Positions 24,801 through 36,566 of a DNA stretch of 64,000 bases are shown here, piece by piece (the first letter of the stretch is position 1; each line of letters starts with the position of its first letter). The notes under the pieces were generated by a model that saw only the letters and a program-made list of their open reading frames with translations, was not told where the DNA came from and did no database searches. The stretch is taken from the NCBI GenBank assembly GCA_021613335.1, contig JAJTWR010000341.1, forward strand, positions 702,501 through 766,500, read 5' to 3'. This stretch comes from Whitmania pigra (Eukaryota > Annelida > Clitellata > Hirudinida > Haemopidae). Position numbers and translations under genes: made by a program.

Positions 24801-27237
24801 ATTCAATCAATCAGTCAATCAATCAATAATTAATTCAATCAATCAATCAATCAGTCAGTCAATCAAATAGTCAATCGATCAATAAACCGTTAAATTAATC
24901 ATGTAAATGATGGATACGAGTAAACTAATGAATCATTGATTGATTGATTGAGTGAATGAGTTGACGGATGAATTAGATTGCTAGTTGAGAATAAAGCAGC
25001 TGGGTTAATGGACAAAGGGTGCCTCAGATGATTGAGATAACAAACGAGGGTGAGAAAATTAACCGAAATAATGGACTCGTAAGAAACGATTATCAAAACC
25101 TTAATGAATTGATCTGATTGATCTGATATGATTGATCTAATGTGATTGATCTGATGTGATCGATCCGAGTGAATGTGATGAGCAGTCATTAGGATGGAGC
25201 GAAAGATCGATGAAGGTGTGAAGACAATGAATGATAGAATGAATAGATGGATGGAAAAATGAATGAATGGATGGATTGATAGATATCTATTCGATAGATG
25301 GATGAATGAATGGGTGGATGAATCAAGTACCAATTAGTACTTGATGAGCATTCTTCTATTGATCGGACATGATTCAATGCACTGATCGGTGCATTAATTC
25401 ACCTCTGAAAGTCTGACAAAAATTAGCTGACGAAGATGAATGAATGAATGAATGAATGAATGAACGAGTGAATGAATGAATGAATGAACATTGACTACTG
25501 AGATAGATAAATCGTGCAAACAAATTTAAAAACAGTAGCCCGAAGGTTGCGTCACACTAAATTTTATAAATAAACACTGAATAAATAAATGAATTTAATT
25601 TGTAAATTCTCAAAAGTAGAATGTATATTTCGCAATTCTTAAAGTAAATTACAAAAGTCATAATATTCGGTTGATGTTGTTATTAAGTAATTTACATTAG
25701 TACATCCTATTATTGTATTAATAAAATTATTAAATACAAATACAAATAAATCGAAAATAATTATGTATTTACATAATAATATAATATTTTAACCCAGAAA
25801 ATAACGTCATGAATAAAGGCTGGGATCGTTTTAGTAAAAATTCAATAAATAATTTTAATTAATAATTAATTAAAATAATAAATAATAAATAATTTATAAT
25901 ATAATTAAAATAATTTATAATATAATTAAAATTATTTATTTAAATTAAAATGATTTACTTCATCAATAATACATACACATGCATAATATACATAATATAT
26001 AAATACATAAAAAACTTTTAATCTATGAAGCATAAATACGTCATTTAAAAATATTAGATTGCTTATAATTTATTCTAATTACAATTTTATAAATCAACAA
26101 CATTCCAATTATTATAAATTTAAAAATTGTAGTTTAATTAATTTTCATTTAATATAACAATATTTTTTTTGTATATTGGTAATTTCATAAATTGGTTATA
26201 TTCTAATTATAAACAAAAAACCTTTTCCAAAATACTCCTGACAAAAAATGTATAGCTCTAGACAATTGATTGATCTGTTTCAATCAATCAATCATTCAAT
26301 CATTCAATTAATCAATCACTCCGATACCAACTACGAACCTGTTCTTAGCAGCTGCAGCTCTGTCTCTCTGGCGTCTGTTCTTGAACCAGTTACCCACCTG
26401 TGTCGGTGTCAGGCCTGTGGCGTGGGCCATCTCTCTTTTCTTGGCAGGGTTTGGGTAAGGATCTTGAAGGTACCTCTCCCTTAAGAGATATCTTGTCCTC
26501 TCCTTGAAACAGTGGGTTTTGTGCTCCCCGTCCCAGATTGTCATCGGTAGGGGAAACTTCTTTCTGACCCTGTATTTGTCCACCGGCCCTAGGGGTCTCC
26601 CTCTTAGTCTCTCGGCCTCCTGATAATGAGCCTCGAGCCATATGGCTTGTAGTTTGGCGTGGGAGCTCTTGGTAAACTTGTGGCTCTCCAGGATACGGTA
26701 GAGTTCCTTGAAGTCTCCGGCATGGTATGCCACGATGCACCTCGCCCGAAGGACGGATTCGTTCTCATTTAAAGCGTCCCTCGTCGACGGATTAACCGGC
26801 AGCGACCACAGGAATCGCGCCAGTCGCTCTATGTCGCCGCTCTCTTCTAGAGTCTCGCAAACCCTGGCAACTTGAGCCGGGGTAAAGTTGAGAAGTGGAA
26901 AAGGTTGGGTCTGATGGGCAAGAGACGGAGGGTGATGATGGTGATGATGGTGAGCCTGGAAAGAAACTGGATTGTGATGATGATGAGGAGGAGGAGGAGG
27001 AGGATGCTGATTGAAGAGATGGAAACCAGGAGGTGGCACCGGTGGAATGGACTGAACTGAAGGTGGCAAAGGTGACATGTGCCGGTGTGGCTCGCTGGTC
27101 TGTTGCTGTTGGTGTTGCTCCGGAGGTGGCTGATTGGCCGACTGGACGATCGAAGATGTGGTTGAACTGGAAATTCCGTGGTTCGGTTTCGAAGTCAACA
27201 TTTCTGAATGAACTGGAGAAGGTCTCAAAACGCTCAT
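21873..27237 (-). CDS. SIX3/6: SIX3/6 (Optix) homeobox transcription factor
   Basis: Two exons, 27237-26339 and 23448-21873, joined by AG/GTTCGT and TTATCAG with a split Arg codon; 825 codons (824 aa). The ATG at 27237 follows an in-frame TAG. Residues 1-112 are low complexity (poly-Gln, poly-Pro, poly-His). The SIX domain spans about 113-228, then the homeodomain to about 292 with [17 protein letters not shown]. The SIX domain, [20 protein letters not shown] and the IWDGE start identify the SIX3/6 class, which patterns anterior neural and eye tissue, usually as a Groucho-dependent repressor. Residues 301-824 form an unusually long tail with acidic, Ser/Thr, Pro and Gln tracts. Known SIX3/6 tails are far shorter. 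The position normally Trp in LLREWYLQDPYP is Arg here. A further splice inside exon 2 cannot be excluded, but the frame stays open for 1.58 kb. Confidence 0.9.
24078..24150. repeat. CTG/TTG triplet repeat
   Basis: GCTGTTGTTGCTG-type triplets inside the SIX3/6 intron. Confidence 0.8.
24236..24322. repeat. GAAT/GGAT tetranucleotide repeat
   Basis: GATGAATGAATGAAT runs with TTAA variants in the SIX3/6 intron. Confidence 0.75.
24760..24880. repeat. AATC tetranucleotide repeat
   Basis: CAATCAATCAGTCAATC-type runs in the SIX3/6 intron. Related GATT/GAAT runs continue on the other strand to about 25490. Confidence 0.75.
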
Positions 27238-27512
27238 ATTTACGAAGTTTGTCGATTTTCGATGGTACAACTAAACGTGAATTTCATCTTTTTTTTCGCA
27301 AAACTTGCGCTTAATACTTTTAAGTAAAATTATAATATTGATTGATTATGATTATATATATATATATAATAATTATTCTTGCAAAATGTAAAATCAACTT
27401 TTGACGTAGAGTACCGTCACAAAGTCGACCTGCAGTCGTCACAGAGCCACAGAGTAACTTACAGACTTCGCACTCTTTCGGGCACTCGAATCAAAACTGC
27501 CGCCACCGGGAA

Positions 27513-27522
27513 CTCATTTATA
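27513..27522 (-). promoter_or_regulatory. Candidate TATA box for SIX3/6
   Basis: The minus strand reads TATAAATGAG, about 275 nt upstream of the SIX3/6 start codon. A start site about 30 nt downstream, near an Inr-like CAGTTTT (about 27490-27500), would give a 5' UTR of about 250 nt. This rests on motif and distance only. Confidence 0.35.
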
Positions 27523-28784
27523 GGACTTGAGCGTTGTGAGAAAATTTCAATCCAGTGTGATTATCCAAGGTATTACCTCGACAGTTTGCTCTCGATTGTG
27601 TTTGACAGCCCTCCGCAAACAACGAGCTTAGAGGCAAAGCCGACGGCAAGACTCGAATCCGTGCCAAAGAGAGTCCTTTCAAGAGGCTAAAAGTCCGACA
27701 GTCTTTCAATTAATCTGGAATGTTTATGTAGCGATCATTAAACCGAGGTCGCTTATCACTGAAGCCTATCGCGTTCGATTGAGAATTTTTATTGAATCGT
27801 CAACAACTACTGTGTGCCGTTAACGAGATGGATCGGAGATCAGCAGACGATAAAATAAAATCAAAAATAAAAAAATCCCACGTCAGGAATCGAACTCGAC
27901 GCCTTTGAAAGTACGCCAAATGTATCGATGTATCTTCCGATGACTTTTGGTAATAACTCTGTTGTAATGTGTCTGTGTATTTATTTAAATATACATCTTC
28001 ATTCTTCGTCGAAAGCTTTCTATCTGAAAGCCATGTTTCTATTCGGTCTGGTGTCAATAGGACAGTGGTTTAGGCTCCTCCCCTCATCTCCTATTGAGCT
28101 GTTGTGAAGAACCATTAGGAACTGCTAATGAAGCTTCCTCAGTTGTAGACAGGACGCCGATCGATAGACAATCAATGCCGAAAATGGACTCTGAGATTTC
28201 TCTTTCCGTTTCTAAATTGAAGATTTATTTTCTGTTTTTTTTTTATTTTTAGCATCGTCTTTTTCTTTCTTTTTTTTGCTATTATGATCTGAAATAGAAA
28301 AAATTGAAATTGTTTATGAATCAAGTTTATGACACTTTGTAGTTTGTCGTCGAATTGAATTATTTAATTGTCTTAATAAACCATTCGAGTATCGTGCATT
28401 CTGAAAAAGCTTCTAAATGGTTGTGAATTATATTTCTCCGAATTTGCTCACTCCCCATTTGAGGCGGCTAATGGCGGCAGTCGTGAATTTTCTCAAAAAA
28501 AGAGCGCTAATAAATTTTTTATGTGTCATGACGCAGAAGTCAAAACACTGAGTGAAGATTAAGAAGCATGCAATGCTATGGAAATTGTAAATAAACATTA
28601 GTTTCATAATTACCAAACTAATTCTAATCAGAATCTCTGAATCTGTGCATCATCTAAATACGAATACGAAGCAAATAAAAATTACTTTACCAAATGTTAC
28701 TCCAAACGTTCCTGAGGTTAAGAGATCCAAGCTGGGCAACAAATTGAAGGTCTTAAACTCATCTAGTCCTTCACAACTCCTCCT

Positions 28785-29060
28785 AACAACACGGTCAGTA
28801 CGTGTACAATTAGAGGCCAGAGTAGTACCAAAGCAGGCCTAGCGAGGGTGCCAATTACGCTGTTAGACGGAGTTCCAGATGTCGGATGCAAAGCAAGCAT
28901 CCTTTTCCATGAATATGCCATGTTTATATAGCCTTCCGAATCGCCTCGGATGCACCAGCGCACAGACATAGAACCAGGTCGGCTGTTTTTCCAGTCATTA
29001 TCCATGTTTGTCATTTGTCAGGGCAAATACCACGTCCCTAAAGAGACCCTAGGGAGCTCT
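28785..29060. promoter_or_regulatory. Candidate regulatory block
   Basis: A complex block of balanced composition upstream of SIX3/6, with CCAATTACG, ATGCAAAG and CCATGAATATGCC, motifs of homeobox and POU type. No exon was recognised. Proposed only as a candidate conserved element. Confidence 0.2.
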
Positions 29061-30174
29061 CCTTCCTCCCCCAACCTTTTTTTGTAGTGTGACCTTGCTC
29101 GGGAAAATTGTAGGCATTTCGACATTAGTATATCGTCTCGTGTTGTTCCAGATTTTGAACATGGCTGTGCATACTAGGGTCTTCATACTCTCTCCTGGAA
29201 TCAGCATCTTACTTTTTTCCCATTCATTATTTGTTTTGTTTATTCTACTCGAAGCTCCTCCCCTTTCTCCCCTTCCATCTCGATAAATCTCTCCAACCGC
29301 TTTTTTGGCCACGCCTACTGGATGTTAAGATGACTCCTCGTGAGTAAAGATCAGGTTGCCAGCATCTGCCAGCCTCGCTTCACGGCACGTCCTCCATCGA
29401 AAGCTATCGGATGTATCGTGTCCCCGGGCATCTACGGTTACAATGCCGTGGTATCATTTGGCCGTGGTTTGCCAATAAGGGTCGACCGGGTTGTTTTTGA
29501 AGGACGACAAAATAATTAAAGAGGGAGGGGAGATCTTTTTTCAGTACCTGATTTTTTTTCTCAAAGAAATTTTTTGTGAAATTGGGTTATTTTTAGGAAA
29601 TAATTTATTTGCTTTTACGGGTGTGGACTCACAGGACGAAATTCCGTTAGTGTCCGTGTGATGATAGGTGACTTTTGAGAGTATTATCATTAGCAATCAT
29701 CATCCGTTTTAATAATTTAAAATTAAAATTTAATTCAACATGATTGTAATTTGAATAATTAACTATTACATTTCTTAAATTAAGCACATCTCAACGTTAA
29801 TAACGGTAATTAAGCCCTACTCCTGGAGAACCCTGGAGTAAACCTGGAAAATTACCTGGTGACAGGTGGTCACTTTAATGCCGGTGTGACCTCCTTTCCA
29901 TGCAGGAGTTTCCACGTGGAGAGTGATGGAAAGAAGAGAGGGGGAAAAAAGATGAGAAATTGAGGAAGATCCTTTGGGATTATGAGGAATGATGGAGATG
30001 ATTAAATGGCTGGCCTTCAGTCCATTACTACGTTCTCAGTCAATTTTCCACAAAAGTGGAAAAAGCTCTTTTCCTTAGTTCCACTCCAAACCTCTTTCTA
30101 TTCAGAGGCTGGTTGTTGTAGTTAGTTAGTATTTTTAATAGATAATTTGTGGCGATTAGTGTTGTTTTTTTTTT

Positions 30175-30205
<31 letters not shown>

Positions 30206-31267
30206 ATCATAAATGAAGTTATCGTTTGTAATCATTGTGTTATTAAATGTGGTTGAAAATATTATGTATCTCAGATGAGGAAGATGGTGATGAGGATTGC
30301 AATGATGGTGCTGGTGGTGATGGTGGTGATCACCATGATGGGTAAAATGAATCTGTACTGAATAACTAACAAAATAAATAAAACTAATTATTCACAGTTT
30401 TCTCATCATCTTCTATTGGAAAGATGTTCCTAAACCCTCACTCAATATCTCAGCCCTAAGGTCGCGTATCGAGATCATCTGGGTACAAAAAAAACTCAAG
30501 AGGTAGAATCAATGGCAGTGTTAACAGTGCCAGGAGAAATTGAAACAGGAATCTCAACCTCAAATAACCCGCGGCAAGACATCTGCTTGGCAGTGCGCGT
30601 TCCGTCTTTTTTTCTTATTCCTTTGTACGTTTTTTGTGTCAGGCAAGCTTTCTATCAATTTACGGATTAAGGTTTTATTAAATTATGCTATTTTTTGTTA
30701 ATTAATTTATTTGAATATTTAATCAAATAAATGTGTAACGATCAAAAATTTAATTAATGACGACGTAATTGTGAGGGCTGGTGTTATTATTATTATTATT
30801 ATTTAAATATTAAAATCTGCAAAATATTATCAAAAATAAAATTAATTTTATTATTTATTGTTATTATTATTATTCTTGTTATTATCATCGCTTACCCAGG
30901 AAAAAGGATAATCTGACACCCGAGGCATCGGATATCCCCGACTGGAATGATGGGCGGAGTCGGATTCAAACTTCCACCGACCAATGACATCAGAGGCCAC
31001 GTCTGATTGGCAAGCAGGCGTGCACCTGCCTCATTATAATGTCGTAATACGCGCTCAGAGAGAGCAGGGATGTGCGGGGTGGAAATATATTTGTTGATGG
31101 CGATAAATGCTGACAAATGGATAGCTTCCACGTCGAATTGTGGCGTAAATTGAACGATTAGGATTACTTTTTGGAGTGTTGGAAAGGCTCTGAATAGCAA
31201 TCGACGTCCTCTGCTTACCGAGTTCATCTGAACGTCTTAATTGCAATCTTTGACGAATGTTGTAGGT

Positions 31268-31560
31268 AGAAGGATATGGGTGGACGTGGGTGGATGGGTG
31301 GTTGGGTGGACGGGAGGATGGGTGGACGATGAAAGAAAGGGGGTGGACCTATGGATAAATGGATGAATGGTTATACAAAGGATATATCTATGGGCGTGCG
31401 GATAGATGGATGGGCATATGAATAAACAAATAGATGGATGGGCATATGAATAAACAAATAGATGGATGGGCGGATGGACGAACGTATAGATGGATTAGTG
31501 GATAGGTGGAAGAACGGATAGATGGATGAATAGGTGGAGTGCAGTTGATGAAAGTTGGCG
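31268..31560. repeat. GGAT-type repeat region
   Basis: Degenerate GGATGGGTGGA units. Two adjacent copies of ATAGATGGATGGGCATATGA plus ATAAACAA lie at about 31401-31460. Confidence 0.7.
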
Positions 31561-31819
31561 GGCGGAAAATTATTTATTCAATCACTCGACATTCAAACGG
31601 TACGTCTGTTTGTCCAGAATGACAACAATGGTCGGCATACAACCTAGATACACACTATCGAATAAAGGTGTCTAATTTTTTACTTACTTAAACAAATTTT
31701 TGTTTCTAGTTTTTATTTATATTGTTCCTGTGACCCAGTATTGGGGGCATTTGTTTGAAATTAACTGGGTTGTACTCAAGGTATACAGTAATAGTTTATC
31801 CAAAGTAATAGTTTCCCCA

Positions 31820-31975
31820 TTAATTCACCATTCATCCATTCATTCACTATTTCATCTACCCATTCATTCAGTCGTCTACCCATTCATCCTCCATTCAATC
31901 AATCACTCATTCATCTACCCATTCATCCCCCATTCATTGATTCATCCAGTCATTCACTCGTTCGTTCATCTTCCT
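31820..31975. repeat. ATTC tetranucleotide repeat region
   Basis: CATTCATTCA and CATCTACCCATTC units, degenerate. The open frame of Ile/His/Ser-rich residues through it is spurious. Confidence 0.65.
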
Positions 31976-32004
31976 CGTTCCATATTATTGCTGACGTGGC
32001 ACGA

Positions 32005-32160
32005 TCAACCAATCGTTATAATGGTTGAAAGCGGAAGTGACGTCACACGCAACATGACCGTTGGTTACGTGGGATTGGAGGGAGGGAAGTATGGACGGAT
32101 TGGGAGGGGGGAGGGGGGGGAATTGTTCGCCCATTCGATAAACTGCTGGTCACGTGAGGT
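32005..32160. promoter_or_regulatory. Promoter-like cluster: CCAAT, ETS-CRE, E-box
   Basis: AACCAATCG (about 32007) is followed by CGGAAGTGACGTCAC (32032-32046), an exact overlap of an ETS site and a full CRE, and then TCACGTGA (32150-32157). ETS-CRE composites are typical of promoters of broadly expressed genes. No coding gene begins nearby: AHSA1 starts 4.5 kb away and SIX3/6 4.8 kb away. Confidence 0.4.
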
Positions 32161-33177
32161 GGAGATTATCGAGAGGCGGAAATTCGATTCGAAAGTTTTC
32201 GCTACTTAAGAGTCTTTAGTGTTCATTTATTCATATCACTTATTGTTTGTTGTTGTTATTATTATAATTATTTTATTATTATTATTATTAATTGTTGTTA
32301 TTTATGTTAACATTTTAATTTACATTATTACTAACACAATGGTCATTAAACGACGCACTCTGGTAGTTGTTCCACTTACTAAAAACATGAGAAATGCCAA
32401 CGACTCGTCACTTCGTTTAATCCTTTTCACTCCTCACTCCTTATTCCTCACTCCTCACTCTTTACCATTCTTCATTCCCTCCTCCTTTCCTGACCTGCGC
32501 ATTCGTGCACCGAGGGAGCAGATTCGGCACTTGGTTACGCAATAGCCAGGACAATAGGCCGATGTCGCCTGCGGGGATGCTACCCACCGTGCTTCCGAGA
32601 TACTCATCCACATTCGTCGTCGGATTGGGTGGATTGTCTGGGGTGGGGCGAAATGAGGCGTTTGTTTACATTGTTAGGGATTTTAGATTTTGTTTCAATT
32701 ACAAATGGATGGCTAATATGTTAATGATAACAATAGCAAAATACAGTAATTTTGTTTTACAAAAATATACAAAATTATAATAACGAATAATGATATTAAA
32801 TTTTTAAAATTAAGAAATTCAATAATAATAACAATAATGATAACATGACAGCTGTAATCGAGCCAACGTGCATTGAACCGGGGGGAGGGCTGCCCGAACC
32901 TCAAATTCCAAGAAGGTCATAAGTGAAGGGCATTGCCCGAGGTCAAATTCTGCAGATGATTTCTGATTCGTTCCCCTTCTAAAGTGACGATGTTGCAAAA
33001 CTCATGTCGTAATATTTCGCCTTTCCCGCCACCGTCGTCGTCATCGTCTTCTTCACCATTGTCGTCGCCTGGGCCCTCTGGTGACCCGAAATAAAATTTC
33101 CACACCATTTGTCAAATATTTCCCAAGGGTGGAACTACCCATTTTCTTCGGAAATACGTCCGCTATTGCTATTGCTA

Positions 33178-33545
<368 letters not shown>

Positions 33546-33768
33546 ATGTTTATGCTTGTATTGTCATTTATCTTAAGTCAATAAATGCAAGTAATTATAG
33601 ATAAAATTGAATAATTCCGGATGTTTATTGATTGGACTCTTTGATTGAGAAAGGTGATTTGACACTCGACCGCCAGATGGCAGGATGATGAAGAGCGCCA
33701 AATCCGATGATGATTTTTTGTGAGGAGCGATTGAAGGAGTGGTTGATTAATTGCTTGATTGAGAGGAC

Positions 33769-34013
33769 GAGTGAGTGAGTGAGTGAGTGAGTGAGTGAGT
33801 GAGTGAGTGAGTGAGTGAGTGAGTGAGTGAGTGAGTGAGTGAGTGAGTGAGTGAGTGAGTGAGTGAGTGAGTGAGTGAGTGAGTGAGTGAGTGAGTGAGT
33901 GAGTGAGTGAGTGAGTGAGTGAGTGAGTGAGTGAGTGAGTGAGTGAGTGAGTGAGTGAGTGAGTGAGTGAGTGAGTGAGTGAGTGAGAGTGAGTGAGTGA
34001 GTGAGTTAGTGAG
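33769..34013. repeat. (GAGT)n tetranucleotide array
   Basis: About 245 bp of GAGT repeats, nearly perfect. It is the reverse complement of the CACT array at 13090-13435. The two arrays face each other across the SIX3/6 locus. Confidence 0.97.
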
Positions 34014-34375
34014 TGACTCACCAGTTCATGGCCTCCCCGTACATTTCTTATCAGGGTCGTTTATTTGGACAATTACGACGATGCATTGCTGATGCTTCTT
34101 CTTACCCCGTCCCCGCCCCCCCCCCCCCCCCCTAAGATGGAAAGAATTGAGAAACTATAAAAAATGGGAAAACGAAAAAACTTACATGGAACACTGCGTG
34201 TAGTGTTTTCTGCTCCTGGAGTGATTGTGAGTGAGAATCTATTAATAGAACGGTATTTGACCTTCGGTAACCTCTCGTTATTTCTCGAAATAGATTCGTT
34301 GGTGAGGAGTGCTTAAGATTGATGTTTGTGAGTCTTAGGAATGGGTTCGTTACGAATTATTAATGGAAAGATAGA

Positions 34376-34560
34376 GATGAGTGGACGGACGGATGGATAG
34401 ATGGATGGACGGATGGATGGATGGATGAGTGGGCGGATAGTTTGATAGAAGGATGGACGGATAGAGGGATGAATGGACAGATGGATGGATAGAAGGATGG
34501 ATTGATAGAAGGATGGACGGATAGAGGGATGAGAGGACAGATGGATAGATGGAAGGAAGG
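34376..34560. repeat. GGAT-derived minisatellite
   Basis: GGAT/GGAC units plus a higher-order direct duplication of about 60 bp. Both copies read GATAGAAGGATGGACGGATA then GAGGGATGA (from about 34444 and 34506). Confidence 0.8.
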
Positions 34561-35079
34561 ATAAAACAGGAGGAGGAATGAAACGGAGATATTGGAAATA
34601 GGATGGGCAAATGGCATCGTGTGAAATCCTTTTTTAATCTCGCATTTCCTCGGGCCCTCTCGCGAACAAAATATGAAAGAACTCGTCTTCCCCTAATTTT
34701 GACTATCTCTTTCCATCATCATCGTCATCGTCATCATCATCGTCATCGTCGTCCTTATCACTGTTATCATCGTAATCATCACCAAACAGATATTTTTCTT
34801 AAACTCTTGCTGCAAAAAATTCTCTCCTTGATTATTTATTTATTTATGTTCTCAGTCACCCATGCTTTTGATCTTGAAAGAGAGATAGAGAAAAACAAGA
34901 GAGATAAAGGGGTAAAGGAGAGATAATGATTGAAGGTGGTGAGAGTTGGTGGAGGAGGAAGCGGAGAGAAATCGTTGATCGTGTTGTCACTCTCGGTGGG
35001 GCTTCAGTGCAATATTTCATCTCGTTCTGTTGTCTCATCTCGCTCATCGTCTTTCATCCGACCATATCTCCATTCTTTT

Positions 35080-35280
35080 ATTCATCCATCCACCCATGTT
35101 TCTAACTTTCTGTGACACAATCCATCTATCCATCCAGCCATCCATCCATGGTTCTATCTTTCTGCGAAACAATCCATCCATCCATCCATCCGTCCATCCA
35201 TCCATCCATCCAGCCAGCCAGCCATCCATCTATCTATCCATCCAGCTAGTCCTTCATTCTTCCATCCGCCCACCCTCCAT
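35080..35280. repeat. ATCC tetranucleotide repeat region
   Basis: CATCCATCCATC units with CCAGCCAGCC variants, the reverse complement type of the GGAT runs at 31268 and 34376. Confidence 0.8.
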
Positions 35281-36388
35281 CCACGCTAGGCCCAAATGGG
35301 ATGTCTTAAATGTTCAGAAGTTCAGACAGTTCTCGTTAATTTCGATCCGTGGGAATTCGAAGCCTTTCTACTCGACACGTGAGAATTCGTCCAACTGTCT
35401 CCGCCAGCGCATCCAATCATCATCCCAATTCCTCAGCTCTGTCTGAATATGATTGAAATTTATTACTGAAATACTGAAAAATTTAAATGGTTTTTTTTCA
35501 TTTTGTAGTCCACTCATTTTCGGTTGAAATTTCATTCTTTGATTTTTGCCGCCATTTAAATTTTAAAAGTGTCTATTATCTTCCAGCGAAACATCATTAC
35601 ACAATCATCATTACCTCTTATTGCTAGCTTATTATCATTAATATTAGCTTATTATTAACGTAACTGTATTTGAACGCCTTACATTACTCCATCCGCTGAT
35701 GTGAATTTCTAGCAGGAAGGGTTCATCCCCTTATCCACCTTTCCCTAATCCACTTACCCTCTCTGGCACGCCATTCGCTCCAGCGAGGTGTAATCTCGAT
35801 GCCATGGTTGTCCTAATGAGCAAAGAGCAGAGAAGAATGAAATGGATTTATGACGATGGAATGAAAGAACTCTGGCGTTCGACGCCAAATCAGATTACAA
35901 AAATTTCTCCCAAGTATATGAAAGAGCTTCTTCGATTTTTTTTATGTGCTTTTGTTCAGGTTTTTTCTCATTCGAGAACTGGTGTTTAATAAATGACTGT
36001 TTATGTTATTTCTTTTCTTTCATTTCTTTTTTATTAGTTTGAAGAATCTTTTCGTCTTCTACTTTTTGAAGATTACAATTTAATCCATCTGGGGGAATTC
36101 GAAATTTTAAAATCTAACATTCTCATCTTGCGCAGTTCTTTCAACTTTTATCAATTTTCCAGTCCGTGATTTTAATACTTTCTCGGTCAGCTTAATACCG
36201 TTATTCTAGTAACATCGGATTTTTTAAACATTTTCTCATCAAACTAAGAATAAAAGTTTACTAAAGCAAGAGAAAATTTGATTAAAATTTTTTTTGCTGA
36301 TTAATGTGACAAAATATTTTTTAAACATTGAATTATAATTTTTATTGGAAATTTATAAAACATGAATTCTACTGACATACTTATTAAA

Positions 36389-36401
36389 TTCTAGAGCATT
36401 C
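36389..36401 (+). promoter_or_regulatory. Candidate heat-shock element before AHSA1
   Basis: TTCTAGAGCATTC matches the HSF trimer pattern TTCnnGAAnnTTC with one mismatch (GAG for GAA). It lies 165 nt upstream of the AHSA1 start codon. AHSA1 is an Hsp90 co-chaperone that is heat-inducible in other organisms, which makes the match credible. Function is untested. Confidence 0.4.
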
Positions 36402-36566
36402 TCGTGGTTTCTGCAAGTTCGTACGTTTATATTAGGGCCTACCGGTGTTTTGCAGATTTTGTTGCGTTTAGACTCGTTTCTCGCTGAGGAGGACAGCGTA
36501 GCGGTCGTTGCACAATTTGTTCAAGAATTTATTTAATTTGAGAAAGTTCTGTTTATTGCATAAAAT

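Larger units (their letters stand above)
23449..26338 (-). other. SIX3/6 intron
   Basis: The single 2.9-kb intron. It holds a Gln/Leu-type CTG/TTG triplet run (24078-24150), GAAT and AATC tetranucleotide runs (24236-24322, 24760-24880, 25434-25490) and an AT-rich tail (25560-26230). A complex stretch at about 23560-23950 includes GGATTA at 23849-23854, an Otx/Bicoid-type core, and could be regulatory. No exon was recognised within it. Confidence 0.6.

Noticed and set aside
27238..27270. Upstream SIX3/6 start adding about 11 residues
   Set aside because: It would begin with TTG and there is an in-frame TAG just before it. The ATG at 27237 has A at -3.
30892..31227. 111-codon open frame on the minus strand
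   Set aside because: No family resemblance and no upstream or downstream exons. Left as non-coding.
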